64,000 nucleotides of DNA, taken from Ehretia macrophylla. Lineage: Eukaryota; Streptophyta; Magnoliopsida; Boraginales; Ehretiaceae. Position numbers and translations under genes: made by a program. The notes beneath the pieces were generated by a model that did not search any database, had not been told where the DNA came from, and saw only the letters and a program-made list of their open reading frames with translations. Shown in pieces: positions 49,164 to 61,272 of this stretch. Location: assembly GCA_037974665.1 (NCBI GenBank), contig CM075783.1, positions 40,127,712-40,191,711 on the forward strand, in the 5' to 3' direction. Within the stretch, counting starts at the first letter, position 1; each line of letters begins with the position of its first letter.

Positions 49164-50469
49164 GTGTTTATATATGTATATATTTAATGATGATGTAATT
49201 TGTGAATTGCCACGTCATCATCCTAGTCATCAAATGAAAAAGGCAAATTAATGATAGGGCATTGACATGTGGCATGTGAGATGTAGGATCTTCCATGTCA
49301 TCAATCCTAGTCATTTGAATTTGAATTGGATGGATGAGATTGACTTTTGAATAAAGACAAAAGAATTATGTATAAAGATGATGTAATTTGTGAATTGCCA
49401 TGTCATCATCCTAGTCATCAAATGAAAAAGGCAAATTAATGATAGGGCATTGACATGTGGCATGTGAGATGTAGGATCGTCCATGTCATCAATCCTAGTC
49501 ATTTGAATTTGAATTGGATGGATGAGATTGACTTTTGAATAAAGACAAAAGAATCTTATCCATTGCTTTTGATGATAGAACCTTTTTGCCAAGTGTCATG
49601 AGAGAGAAAAAGTTGTCCCTTGGATTGTAATGATTACAATCCAAGGCCATGCATGGCTTGGTTGATTCAAGCAAGAAAAAGAATAATGGTGATTGGTTCT
49701 TTATGCGTGCAAGACAATATTATATTATTGAGATTTAATAATATATAAAAGATGATAACATTCTCTCTCTTTCCACTATGATTTTTGGACATAGCAATGA
49801 GGAGAGAAAAGATTGATCTTTTGCCATCTATTGCTAATGATTATGATCTATTGACATGCATGGCTTGGTTTATTGAAACAAGAAAGAGATTAATTTTGAT
49901 TAGCTCTTTCTACCTGAATGTAATATGCAAAAGATGACAACTTCTCTCACCTACATACAACACAATTTCAGCCAAAGCAATTGAGGAGAGAGAAAGTTCA
50001 TCTTCTTCCTCTTGCTTGGTGATTTTTGGCCATTGCAACTTCACCAAGATGGTTTTGCTTTTTGATGAAACACCACATACATATAGCTTGATACATTGAA
50101 GATATATTAGCACATTTTTGTCTTCAAGTAGAAGGTAGAGCTTTGGATGCTTGTGGACCAACTAGACCCTTCAAGTTAGAAGGACTCCATTGCTCCAACT
50201 TCAAGCCATACCATCAACCAAGTTGTCTATGAAAGGTATACCTAAGGACCTTGCTTTTTCATTATATATATTTGATATATGATGTTAGTTAGTAGTTTTA
50301 TGGACATATATGAAAGAATGCATGTTGATCTATGCTATAAAATTTTGAAATACGGCACACCTAGTTTCGGCCCTAGCTTGTATCCATGCATGCCTTTCTA
50401 GATCTTGAATCCAACCATGATATATGCTTAGACATGATTTCTATATGTGTTGGCTTGCACTCCGTTTCA
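47870..50469 (+). repeat. 3' LTR of element C
   Basis: 2600 bp. Holds the uninterrupted counterpart of the F insertion site, a (TA)n array (49132-49160) and an internal direct duplication of about 178 bp (49189-49366 and 49377-49554) that the 5' LTR has only once. Confidence 0.92.
49189..49554. repeat. Direct duplication of about 178 bp, offset 188 bp
   Basis: The two copies start GATGATGTAATTTGTGAATT and differ at only a few positions. Present once in the 5' LTR (from about 39880), so it arose in the 3' LTR after insertion or in its template. Confidence 0.88.
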
Positions 50470-50474
50470 AACCT

Positions 50475-51357
50475 TTCTTCGAGTCCTTTAGTTAGCTCAT
50501 CATTGGTACCTGGTGTAGCTACATCTAACAGGTGAAAGCGAGTACGAGCAACCCTCCATCTTCTTCTTTCAATCTCCTGATTCGCCCTCAGCCTCTAACT
50601 CTAACGCCTTCTCCCGAGAAGGATAACCTTAGGTCCCCCCTAATAGGCCGGAACCAGACGTACTAGGCTCGGAAGCTCTTGTTTTAGTTCTATCTCCATC
50701 TCTTGTACCATCCATGGAACCAATGCTTGAAAGCAGGTGTACTAAAATAAATAGGAAAGGGCCGATTCTATTCATCCAAGGCTAAGGAGTTGCTAAATAA
50801 AGTTCCGAGTTGACAAGATCAAAAACAAATCTGTCCCAAAGAAAAAAGCCTAGTTGTAGTAGACGAAGATGGTCACCTAGGATAGGCAGACAAACCTGAA
50901 CCTTAGAAAGTAGTCGACAAAGACGCTACGGGAGAACCGCCTAGGATGGCGTAAGAGACTCGATCATCTATTTCTTCAATGTGGGTTTATGCATTTGTCT
51001 TTTGAATCGGTCAAGGGTTCAGACAGGAGATGTTTAACCAGTACAAGTAGTGTTTGTGGCACCCATCCAGACTTGGAGTAGAGTAGCCAGAAAGAGGCAC
51101 CGAGGAGGGACAAAAAGAACAGAAGCTGAGAGATTCACCTGTAGGGACGCGCTTCGGTCTAAGGCCTTGGCTGACTTAAGATCTCTGTGAAGCTCCACCT
51201 TCAAAGGGGAGCTATGTAGATAGATTTTTTGGTCTTTACTTTCGTGTTTGGAGTAGGTGATAATGAGGAATAGCAAGGAGATGGCTTTTTAGCCAAAACA
51301 GTGAGGTGTGGGTAGCGATCACTGAACGATTTCTTCCAATTCTTATTATAAATATTC
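50475..51357. other. Mitochondrial-like DNA right of element C
   Basis: No recognised gene. Short open frames at 51034-51276 and 51201-51425 overlap on the minus strand and have no known homologue. Confidence 0.5.
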
Positions 51358-51918
51358 TTGTATGATATAGATGGTGGGAATAATGAAACGAATTCTTCAT
51401 CTACACCGGAGTACCGGCATCTCAAAAGGAAAGGAAAGCGAAAAGGGAGTATAGGGTCAACTACCTTTTTAGCTTTAGAAAATCTAGTGAAAGCAGAACC
51501 CTATTTAGAAGAGAAGACAATTCCTTCGTCAATCACAAATGTTCGTGATGAAGTGTTAGGTGGTATGAGTCAATTGTTCTACTTTTCATCTTCGTATAGA
51601 GACTTAGAATGAACTGAGTTATCTTTGTATAACTTAGACTATTTTGAGATACATGTTATTGAAGGTGATGTCAGCCGTGTAAAAACTGAACCAAGGTCAG
51701 GATTGGATGTACCTGCTGGTGACATCCAACAATTAATCCCAACTATGACAGGAACATCATTGAGTCCTGACAACTTCTTTGCTGGTGTGCAGGATGAAGA
51801 ACAAAACAAGGCCAGGCTCAAGCGAGAAATAATGTAGAATTTTGATAACCCAGACGAAGGAGCTTCGTCAAATGAAGACGGTTATACGCCTTTGTTCCAC
51901 ACAGGCTCAAATGTATAA
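51355..51918 (+). pseudogene. Unidentified broken reading frame
   Basis: One register runs from about 51355 to the TAA at 51916 with two internal stops (51610-51612 and 51835-51837). It would encode about 185 residues: a lysine-rich start (HLKRKGKRKGSIGS), TTFLALENLVKAEPYLEEKT, VRDEVLGGMSQLFYFSSSYR, FEIHVIEGDVSRVKTEPRSG, LSPDNFFAGVQDEEQNKARL and a C-terminal EGASSNEDGYTPLFHTGSNV. The even amino-acid mixture and the long shared register suggest a former gene. I do not recognise the family. It could be a nuclear, plasmid or mitochondrial ORF fragment. Confidence 0.45.
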
Positions 51919-54900
51919 GTTATTCACATCTCACCACATTCAAAAGACCGTTCACATCCAATCACAATTTTAAAAAAAAAGCTTTTTTATGCAGGTGAAA
52001 GTAGGGGATCCATTGCTCCTCCCGTCTTTTCCGGCAAATGCTATGTTAAACTATGCCCACCCACCTCGACAAGCCTGGAAATCAACTCCAGTCAATAAAT
52101 GAACGGAGGGATGAACTGGATTTGAATAGTTGAGAAGATGTTTGAAACCTCCTGCCATAAGGAAGGGGAGATCTATAGTAAGAGCTCCCTCTCTCCCTGC
52201 TTTCGGCGCCTTACTATTCTTTTAGGGAAACTCCTGAAGTTACGTCTTTCAGTACTGAGACTCAAGTCAAGTAGTTGAGATAAGTTGTTTGCTCTTTGTC
52301 AGGTGCCCTTAGTTAAGTTCATTTTGTCATATAGGTTCGTTTTAGAGGTCAGTGGTTCAAGTCAATAAACGAGGAGGCCCTTCTCACTCAAGCTCAAGCA
52401 TTTACTTTTCTAGTTAGAGACCAATGTCTTGGGACTAACGTGGGATCCGCTCAAGGACCTACTGGTTTAGGTAAATATCTTATGCCTTCCCCAACTGGAA
52501 AAGTCATTTTTGGGGGAAAAAGTATACGATTTTCAAAAAAGGTCGAAAGAAATGTATCAGGTTTTAATATATATATATATATAACTGGCTAGCTGCTTTT
52601 TATGCAAAAAAAAGACAAAACGGGATTGGATTTCTACTCATAAAGAAGGAAGGTTAGATATCTTTGATAGGCTTGTATTTTTGGTTGAAATGGGATGGTG
52701 TTCAAACTCCCGAAATGCAGTTTAGACAGCAAGCCTTCCCCTTTCTGATTGGACTGACTTAGGGAAGGGTCAATCTCCTCCAGAGCATGCTTCACAGCCA
52801 CTCATTCGTCCTAACCAAATAGTAGAATCTATATCTCAGCAATGGTTTTTTCCGCTAATCACCCCTTCCCAACCAGCCCGCCCGATCGATCTTGTAACAT
52901 CGGCTAATGAAAGGGGGTTAATCTGGTCCAAAGTTGTCGGAACGAATCATTTGCTTTATCAAAAAAAGCTTTATTAGGGGGTGAATGTTGGCCACCTATT
53001 TTCAATCATTACAGCTGGAGTCGACCAACTTTGCGATACGAACAGACAAGAAGAATAACGCAGGCAGCAGAATGCAAAAGAGAAGAACAAAGATTCCTGA
53101 CCTAGAGCATGTTATTGACTCAACCACAAATCTGTTGAATGAAGGTAGCTTTCTTACTCTCAGCCATTAGTTAGATAGAAATCCCTTGACTTCGTTTATG
53201 CCCTTATGTAGTGCACTAGATTTGGCTGTTTTCAGAATTAGAAGCTCATACCGGGAAATTTCTTTCTTAATAGAACCAAGTGAAAGGCGATCGGCCAGCG
53301 AGGAATTAGCCATAGATAAGGGAAAGCTCCCAACCCAAGTACAAGTGCCATCCTCAAATTTAGCTGTAGGAGGGATATCCTCTGTTATTGACGAAGCTGT
53401 TATTGGACTCGCTTAGCTCGGCTGGTCTCATTGGAACTCAAGGTTGAAGGAAGAAGGGCTACTATAGACTAGAAGGGAGGCCTTCTCATACCTAGTTAAT
53501 TGATAGATGAGTCTTCCTAGAGAAAAGGCATCGATCTGACTTATTTAGAAAGCTAGAACAGAGAAGGAACACTCGTTTAAATAGAATAGGGTTGGCTGGT
53601 ACAAAATCTATTGCTATTGTACTTGGCAACTAAGCCTAGAAGGAAGAAGTCATAGCTACTACCGCTACGTGGGCTTCTTCTTAGTATGCTCAAAGGGAAG
53701 GTCAGTAAGAGTAGATAGAATAGAGTATGACATAACCAGAAAGTATGTGGTATCATTAGCCAATGTCTGTGATTCTATAACTAAAGAATTAAACTAAAGT
53801 GGAGGATAGGATGCAGCAGAGGTTGTACTTTCTCTTCCTAGGTATGGGCGGGGGGAAAAGCTATTCTAGCATCAGCATGGATTGGCCAGAGACTGGGAGT
53901 AGTCATCATCTTTGTCCAGAGTAGTCATCCAGCCACTAAGGGAAAAACCACTTAGCGTAGTGGAATAGGAAAGAGAGCGTCGAGCACAGCTTTTGTGTCA
54001 CCAGCAAATCCTTTTTCATTTATTGGGAGACTGAAAAAGGATTTGTCAAGCAGGCATGATTGTCATGTTAATCGACAGTTGAGAAATCCTATCTTCAGGG
54101 CCCTCACTTTAGGGCTATCTTTCACTGTTGATAGACATGGTTCAACGTGATAGGTGTAGTTCCTCAATCAATAGATAACTCAAGGTTCTTGTTTTCAATC
54201 TGGTATGGGGAAGGATGACAGAGCTTTCGATTAAACATTTGTGTGGGTCTACCTTGAGAATTGCCTTTTATTTCTCATCTCGATATGGGTAAGGCTTCAC
54301 TACTCGTTCGCTTGAGGAGTTCAGTTGTTACTAGCCTAGCACTTCTCCTTGTCCCCTTTCTGCATTCGCACATTACCTAAACTATACGTCTTCTACGGCA
54401 GAAAGAAGGTCAACCTCACCTCAGTTAATCACACCTTTATTTCTCGACGATCAAAGAGTCAAAACTCGCTTTCGAGCTAACCAAGAATGGAGCTACCAGC
54501 CAACAAGCAAAACGAGTTCTCATTCACGGATAACTAAGATTTGACAAGGGAGAGGGGAACCCTTCTCATACCCGCCCTTACAGGAGCTTAACGGAGAAAA
54601 GGCTATGCCCAATAAGGGAAGACTTCGGTAAAATGCCATATGTCTGTTGATGGCTAGCTTGTACAAGCAAATATTGGACCTAGGTAAAGGGCTATAAACT
54701 TCTGGACGATGTTGTGTACTTTCACATAATACTGCGTCGAGAGGAATCACTTGGGGGTTCAATCCCCCACCAGGTCCTACTCCTCCCCCAGAGAATTACG
54801 GGTTGGGGCTCATTATGGGGGCACAAAGCGAGGGGGATCACCCAGGCACGAATCACTATGCTTCCGGGTCCTCACAAGAGGCACATCAGGAAGGCTAGCC

Positions 54901-56118
54901 GGGATCCTCTCATCTCGCCCCACATCAGGGGGAGGCGGGCAAAAAGAGACTATTTTTCGTACTAGAATGACATCTTTGGAGGCACTGTGCTTCCCAAGCT
55001 ATAACCCCAAATATCTTTTTGTTTTAGATTGGAAGTAGGAAGATTTTCCATTATTTCGCTCAGCATATAGCGATTTCCGAATTAGACATTGAAACTAAAA
55101 CGGATATTGAAATTGGAAATCTTGCCGAATACATAAATAATTAGAAAAGACTAAAAACCCTGTTAGATCCATGTTTTGAGTCATATTAAAAAAAAGGATG
55201 ACTAACTGAGTTTTTGCATCTTTCTCCTATGCCTTTCTTGGTTGGAAAAAAACCAACCGGCAATTTTCAAAATTGGAAAGGAAGTGAAAAAAGAAGACAG
55301 CCCTAGGGAAGACGACCAACTCTTTCTCACAACAAAATGAAAAATTGGAGTTATGTCGCTATGTGAAAGAAGAAATGAAAGTCTCATCCCGTTCTTGGAT
55401 ACTTTACTACGCTATTCAAAGCATCGAGGAAGAAAGGAATAGGAATAGGAGTTGAACGATGCAAAGAAAGAGTTCCTTGCTTCTGCACTTTTGCTAATCT
55501 CTTTGATGCTTGTAATTGTGCTCACGAGCAGAATCATGGAAATGGCTTAAAGAAAGTACTACTACATGGAATAAGCCAAGTCAAGGTTTTGAATCCCAGC
55601 ATTAGTATAAGATATTGACTATTCAAAAATAGTCTTTCTTCGGTGGAAGTGACGATCGGGCTTCAAGCAAGCTCAGGAGTTCAGGTGCTAAAGAAGAAGA
55701 AAAGAAAGTGGCTTTTATCCCACGCCACTGGTCCTTGCTAGTCACTTGGATTTGCAGAGGTCAAAGGCTCTAGGGCCGAAGAAGTCTAAAGAGAAGATTG
55801 CATTCGTTCCGATAGAAATGGCTTATCTCGAGATGAAGAGGCATTGGAAATCTATCTCCGGCCGGACCAGCTATTGAGAAAGTATACTAAAAATAGGTGA
55901 TTGGCTCTCCAACTCAGTCGATCTCCCTTCAGTCGTAGACCTTCCCTTAGTTCGTCATGCTATTTCTCTAAAAACCTCCACACTCCTCACGCATTGGAAA
56001 GTGCGCTATCAGACATCTCCTACTGCCTTCCTTCCCCTCTCACCCCTCCCTTTGTCAAGAAAGAAGCCCCGCTCCCTAAGGGCCCCTATATGATAAATCA
56101 TTTTGGAAAAAAAAAAGA
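51919..56118. other. Mitochondrial-like DNA with scattered small fragments
   Basis: Apart from the psbC fragment no gene is recognised. Short open frames (52985-53170, 53186-53416, 54520-54762, 54714-55038, 55202-55387) carry no motif I can name. A short TA run lies at 52567-52583. Confidence 0.5.
52362..52525 (+). pseudogene. psbC: Plastid psbC (photosystem II CP43) fragment
   Basis: About 54 codons of the chloroplast CP43 gene: [40 protein letters not shown] and IFGGKSIRF, compared with the plastid [20 protein letters not shown] and [20 protein letters not shown]. The match falls off on both sides. Plastid DNA tracts are regular passengers in angiosperm mitochondrial genomes, so it was probably in the mitochondrial DNA before nuclear transfer; direct plastid-to-nucleus origin is also possible. 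The many substitutions show an old copy. Confidence 0.92.
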
Positions 56119-56361
56119 ATGCCTCAACTGGATAAATTCACTTATTTCACACAATTCTTTTGGTTATGCCTTTTCTTTTTTACTTTCTATGTTCTTCTTA
56201 GGTTCTATCTCCCTTTGGATTTTGAAGTGAAAGTCTTTTGCTTCTATCTAACAAGGCCCAAGTTACAGTGGGCTCTTTCTATTATGAAAGGGTTCATATG
56301 TACACATTTATTGGTAAGTTTTGTATATAGGATATATTCTAACTTCTTTGATTTGATTTGA
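56119..56361 (+). CDS. Chimeric ORF starting with the mitochondrial atp8 (orfB) N-terminus
   Basis: 80 uninterrupted codons. The first 24 or so, [20 protein letters not shown] and FTFY, match the N-terminus of mitochondrial ATP synthase subunit 8, including its hydrophobic membrane segment. After that the sequence ([20 protein letters not shown], then [20 protein letters not shown]) departs from atp8, which would continue with ICNDGDGVLGISRI. A second hydrophobic stretch, [17 protein letters not shown], is at the C-terminus. Chimeric ORFs opening with atp8 sequence are known from cytoplasmic male sterility loci (for example sunflower orfH522 and Brassica orf222/orf224). Here it lies in a nuclear copy, so expression in place is unlikely. 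A plain atp8 remnant running into spacer is the simplest alternative. Confidence 0.65.
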   Translation: MPQLDKFTYFTQFFWLCLFFFTFYVLLRFYLPLDFEVKVFCFYLTRPKLQWALSIMKGFICTHLLVSFVYRIYSNFFDLI

Positions 56362-56948
56362 CTTTATTCCCCCTGTACTATACTTTCGCTCAATCTGAGC
56401 AGCTCTGGAGTCAGCTTAGGACGGGCAGAAAAAAAAAGACGAAGGAAGGAGGAGGCCCCAATCATCAAATGGAAACGAAAAAGAGAAATGCGTAAGAAAG
56501 AAAAGGTACTATGTCACTAACCAGCTTGTGGGTTAGGTACGTAGGTCACTCGACGAGAGGACATCTAATATCTTCTCTTGGATGTATAGACAACACGGAG
56601 TAAACACACCTATCGCTTCGCTCGAGTTAGTACTCCCCTATGGCTGGAAGGCTATGACCCTCTTAGGTTAGGCTGCGGAGCATCCAACTAGTTTGGGTGT
56701 TCCCTAGTAGTCCTGGGGCACACTGTCGGTAGGAGGATTGAGGGCCCGACGAGGGTGGGGATCCCAGGGTCCCTTATCTTTAACTATGATAAGTGAAAGC
56801 CCAGTGTGGGGTCTCTAGTACTGGTAATGCCAGATACTGTACACTCATTTGGTCACACCAAGGTTCCCACGCCTACCTATAGTTGTTGAACCCATTGAAC
56901 CCTCTCCCACTAGAATAGTGGTATTCTAACTCCCTGCTATGGGGGAAA
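56362..56948. other. Mitochondrial-like spacer left of element E
   Basis: No gene recognised. GC-rich stretch at 56640-56940 (for example GAGGGCCCGACGAGGGTGGG) resembles structured spacer or intron sequence, but I cannot assign it. Confidence 0.5.
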
Positions 56949-59474
56949 TCCAATGTAACACCCCGATCCCTCTCGAGCCTGGGAGTTCTATCAATCAATC
57001 TATTCAGAACCCAATTCCAAACCTGGTCAAAATTTTTAGGGAAAGACGGACAGAGTCTCCCCTGTTTCTAGGCAAAATGTAAAACCTATAACAGCATATA
57101 AGTGGACCAGCACCATGTCCCACCATACAAAACCTCCTCAAGGCCATCCGAGCCTTGGTTCTCAACAATTAAACACAAGCAAATATACAATTCCAAGTGC
57201 CCAGACTATTCTAACTTTTCTTTAAGCAATACAAGCATGCATTAAAGTTAAGCTATACTAACTAGATACATAAACTAACTTATCAAACCACTTCAATAAT
57301 CTAATAAAACTTAAATTACATTCCTTTTGACATTAAATACATACAATACATGAACATACATCTTTGTATCTTTGACAACTCAAGCCACATAGCACGCAAG
57401 ACAACTCTTCAAGCATGATCTTTCACGTAATCACGAACTTTCTAGCTAACATGGCATTTCCTGAAATGTGGTGGTGAGGAGTGAGTATACACAACACGTA
57501 TACTCAGTGAGGGCGAGACAGATATCGAGGTGGAGAGAAAGAAGTTCGTGCAATGCAAATAGGTACAGCTAAGCACTATAATTGACAAGCAAGCATTCAA
57601 TATAAACAATCAATACAATAACCAATTAATAAAAGCATTAACACAACCATTCAAAGCTATACACACTCTGAAGGCTATGGTTCACTCGAGCGAGAAATGT
57701 ACCGATCATGACTTCGATGACTTTAACGATGACGCGCCGGCTCACCCACCTAATAACTTCCGTTTAGAGTACTCCGAACATACTTTGTCAATTCTACGAC
57801 CCAAACTCCCTGGGCGGCAACCCAAGCGAGAAAGGGAAAAGGACACGGAGCTAGAGCAACCAACACTAGCAACCCGAGGCTACCCAGAGAGGCCCATCAC
57901 TCACGCGCCTGACACTTATGCAATGCAATATAAGATATATACGATAATCGAGCAAGGCACTGAAGTGCAGGTTAGTAACAACATGCGATACAATAAGCAA
58001 TTACAATCAATAAAGTAACAAGAACAGTACTAACAAGCATTATCAACAATTGATATACAATTCAACCATAATCAACTCTAACAAGCATAACAAGCAATAT
58101 TAAGCATTCTATAGGCATTATACTATGAAAACACACAAAATTACAAAATGACCCCAACTTTCATAACGCTACTACTTTCAAACGAGCCACGAGTTTTGGA
58201 AACCGACCTCACCAATCCTCCTAGGTCACCATAAGGCACGTCTAAAGACCCCGAAACCCTACATAACCCTAGAATTCACGCAAAGTCCCGATTTTCCCTC
58301 TTTGCTCATTTGAACTACCGGTACCCTAACCAAACACCCAACCAACACCATAACCGCACCAAAAGTACTTCCATGGCCTCCCGAGATAATGCCATCACGC
58401 AAAACGATAAAATGCCAAACTTGACCTAAACGACCCCAACTTTCACTAAGCCATTTTCCTCCATTTTTCCATTACACAATCCAATTAAACCACACAGTTA
58501 GGCATTCTAGCATATCTAGCACCTTTCTACATCAACAAAACGTATAACGGAGCAACTTCATCGAAATGGGGGTTTACTATTCACAATTTACTATTTAATT
58601 ATCAATTTAAATTGCAATTTCGATATCTAACCGCAGAAAATGCTAAAAAGCTATAAGTACATGTTCTACGATTGCTAGGGAACATTCTTTAAGCCTCAAA
58701 ATGATCAAAATAACATTTTACGTATAAAACTCAAAAATTAAAGTTAATACATAAAACATTCAAATGCGCAAATAAACATGAAACCCTCACCTAAGACGCT
58801 AGGAAAACCACGCTGGATGCCTCAGAAACCACCCCGTGCAAGCTCACGTGAAGATTTGAAGTTTTGAAGATTGAAAATGTTTTTTTTCTCCTAGGAGTTT
58901 CGGCCTGCTCCTTTGTATATTTCAGCCTTGTTCTTTTTTTTTCTTGCTATTATAATCTTATAAAAGATGAAAAACAAGTCAATTGGTCAAGGCTTTGGTC
59001 AAACTACTTAAAATTGGTCAAATAAGCTCATTTTATGCATTTTAAAGCTAAAACAACTAACACAAATCTAATTCTAGTTAAATACAACTAAAATACTAAA
59101 ATTAAAACACTAAATACTAGTTTTCACTATTTGTTGAGGACTAGAAATCATTTCCTAACTATCGCTCTTGATATGCTATGCACTTTGCGACAATAAAAGA
59201 ATAACAATTAATCCTCAAAGAATTTAAGAAAATATAATTTTTGAAAGGTAACATAGTTCAAAATTTACTCCGGCTCGGAGCTACTTTTCATTTAATTGAA
59301 AACCGAGCATTAAGATGCAAGAAAAATAAAACCGATTAACATAAGTATGAAAATAAAGCTACAAATGAATGTTTAACTAAAAATAAACACAAAATTAAAT
59401 ACCAACATTTAAGATAACACTTAATTAAATGCAATTAAATGCCATTAAATGCATGCCGGGTTCAAGTTATCACA

Positions 59475-61272
59475 TCCTTCCTCCCTTAAAACAATTGCGT
59501 CCTCGCAATTCTTCTTCCAATAGGACTCTGCATCCACTGAAATCCAACTCTGACTAATCTTCATCAACTGTTGAGCAAGTATATTAATCAAAATAACCAA
59601 TAGGGAAGTTTAAGAAGAAATTCCAAGTAGTAATGCCGAATAAAGGCTCAAATGTAGATACCGCACAAGAATCCCGTTGATACGAATACCGAAGAAGAAT
59701 AAAATTCCAACCAAAAGTGCCGAGATAATACCAATAAGGACTAAAGCAAAGATACTGTAGATAAAATCACATCACATATTAATGATAAGAAGAATACCGA
59801 ATGAATACCCCATACACGAATCTCTAGTAGAAGTTCAACTATTACTGCTCGAGAATTCCCAAGCAAGAAGCCAAATAAAGGCTCAAACAAAGGTTCCATC
59901 CAGAGGTCCAAAGAAGTACCCCGCGGGTCATGAATTTCATAGAAGAATTCCCTGTTAAGAGTGCTGAAAAAAATACTAAGAACCCAATCAAATAAGTGGG
60001 TATCCAAATAATAACCCCATAGGACAACCAATTAGATTCCGAGTATCGCTATCAAATGCTGAGAAGAAGGTCTAAGGAAATACTAGAGGAATTATCATGT
60101 GTCTAATAAGACAGTCAAGTTAAATAACAAATATAGCTTCCCTGATAGATGAAAACCCTAAGGAAAATACCGAGCTGGTGCACCATATACAAAACCAAAC
60201 TCTGAGGCCTCTTCACTGTTTGCCAAGTGAGAACTTTATACAACTTACCACCAAGAAAGCCCAAAGTATTCCACAGCATACCATAAGCAATATGAGATAA
60301 TAAGTCTGAACAAGATTCCAAGTGTAAGACTTCCAAGAAGTGCCATCAAGGAAAGATACTAGTAGAATGCCCACTAAGAATTCTATAAAATGCCATTGAA
60401 GAATTTCCAATCAGGGATGCCAGTATCACACCAATAAAGACCGAGACTCATATGCCATAGATAATACCATACAGTAAGTCCGATTGAGATCCTAATAGTT
60501 AAGTCCACCGAGAAATGCCAACAAAAGATTCCAAAGAATACCCAATAAGAAAACCAAGAATGCTCTCCAAAGAATAGCCAAATAGAACCTTAAAAGAAAA
60601 CTACTCTTTCATAGCTGTTAAGCATAGAAGAGGACCCTAAAGATTCGCCAATAACCAAGCTCCAAAAGCAAACACCAACTTCCAAATCAAGGCTAGTTAA
60701 ATGCCATTCATTTCCTGCCAATCCATACACCTTGAGAGGCCAGCTGTGAACCACTTTCTTCAGGGGAGAAAGAGGACTTACTTACCACTTCCACATAACA
60801 TGTATGAATGCCAAGATATCACATTTATACACATGCCTTAAACTACTGTGCAAGCAAGTTTAATAAACTGTTTATAAAATAGTTTATTCAACAAAGTCAC
60901 TCAAGCACGACAATCAAGTCAAGCACAACATAATCAATTCAAATTACGACATAACAAATTGAAGACATTCCAAGACACACATTACAAGCAATACTTCAAG
61001 CAAATAACAATTCACGAGGTCGATTCGATTCACAATGCCAATTCAATAGGTCAATTCAATACACAACTAGACACTTCACTTCACTTGAGAAACATTTAAC
61101 ACATAACACATAACTATATCACATAGGTGCATACATTCAAGTCAAGACACACAATCTCACATGCAAGCATACACTTTCAAGACACACTTAACAAGCACAC
61201 ATTCAGGGATCACAACCCACCAGACCGAGGACCCTGTCCTGGCTTATGAGCTAAACAAGCTCTGATACTACC
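59475..61272 (-). other. Interior of element E, noncoding
   Basis: Shares both edges and most of the middle with the B interior, but about 60280-60660 has extra or diverged repeats built on phrases like CCAATAAAGACCGAGA. No open frame is kept between B and E, supporting a noncoding interior. Confidence 0.75.

Larger units (their letters stand above)
35989..50469 (+). mobile_element. Element C: Ty1/copia-type LTR retrotransposon with two nested solo LTRs
   Basis: Fossil element, 14.5 kb with its insertions, plus orientation, perfect target duplication AACCT (35984-35988 and 50470-50474). 5' LTR 35989-40965 (about 2.4 kb once solo LTR F is discounted), primer-binding site 40968-40985 (TGGTATCAGAGCCAGGTT, a full match to the initiator Met-tRNA type), interior 40966-47869, 3' LTR 47870-50469. 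The polypurine region before the 3' LTR reads CAAGTGAGAGAT, typical of Copia. LTRs begin TGTTGGGGATATG and end TTTCA. A gag-like region of Copia type lies at about 43200-43940. No pol is recognised, so it is defective. LTR divergence by eye is around 5 percent, older than B or E. Confidence 0.92.

Noticed and set aside
54750-54775. T-arm-like hairpin GGGGGTTCAATCCCCC
   Set aside because: No D-arm, anticodon arm or acceptor pairing can be found around it, so I do not call a tRNA.
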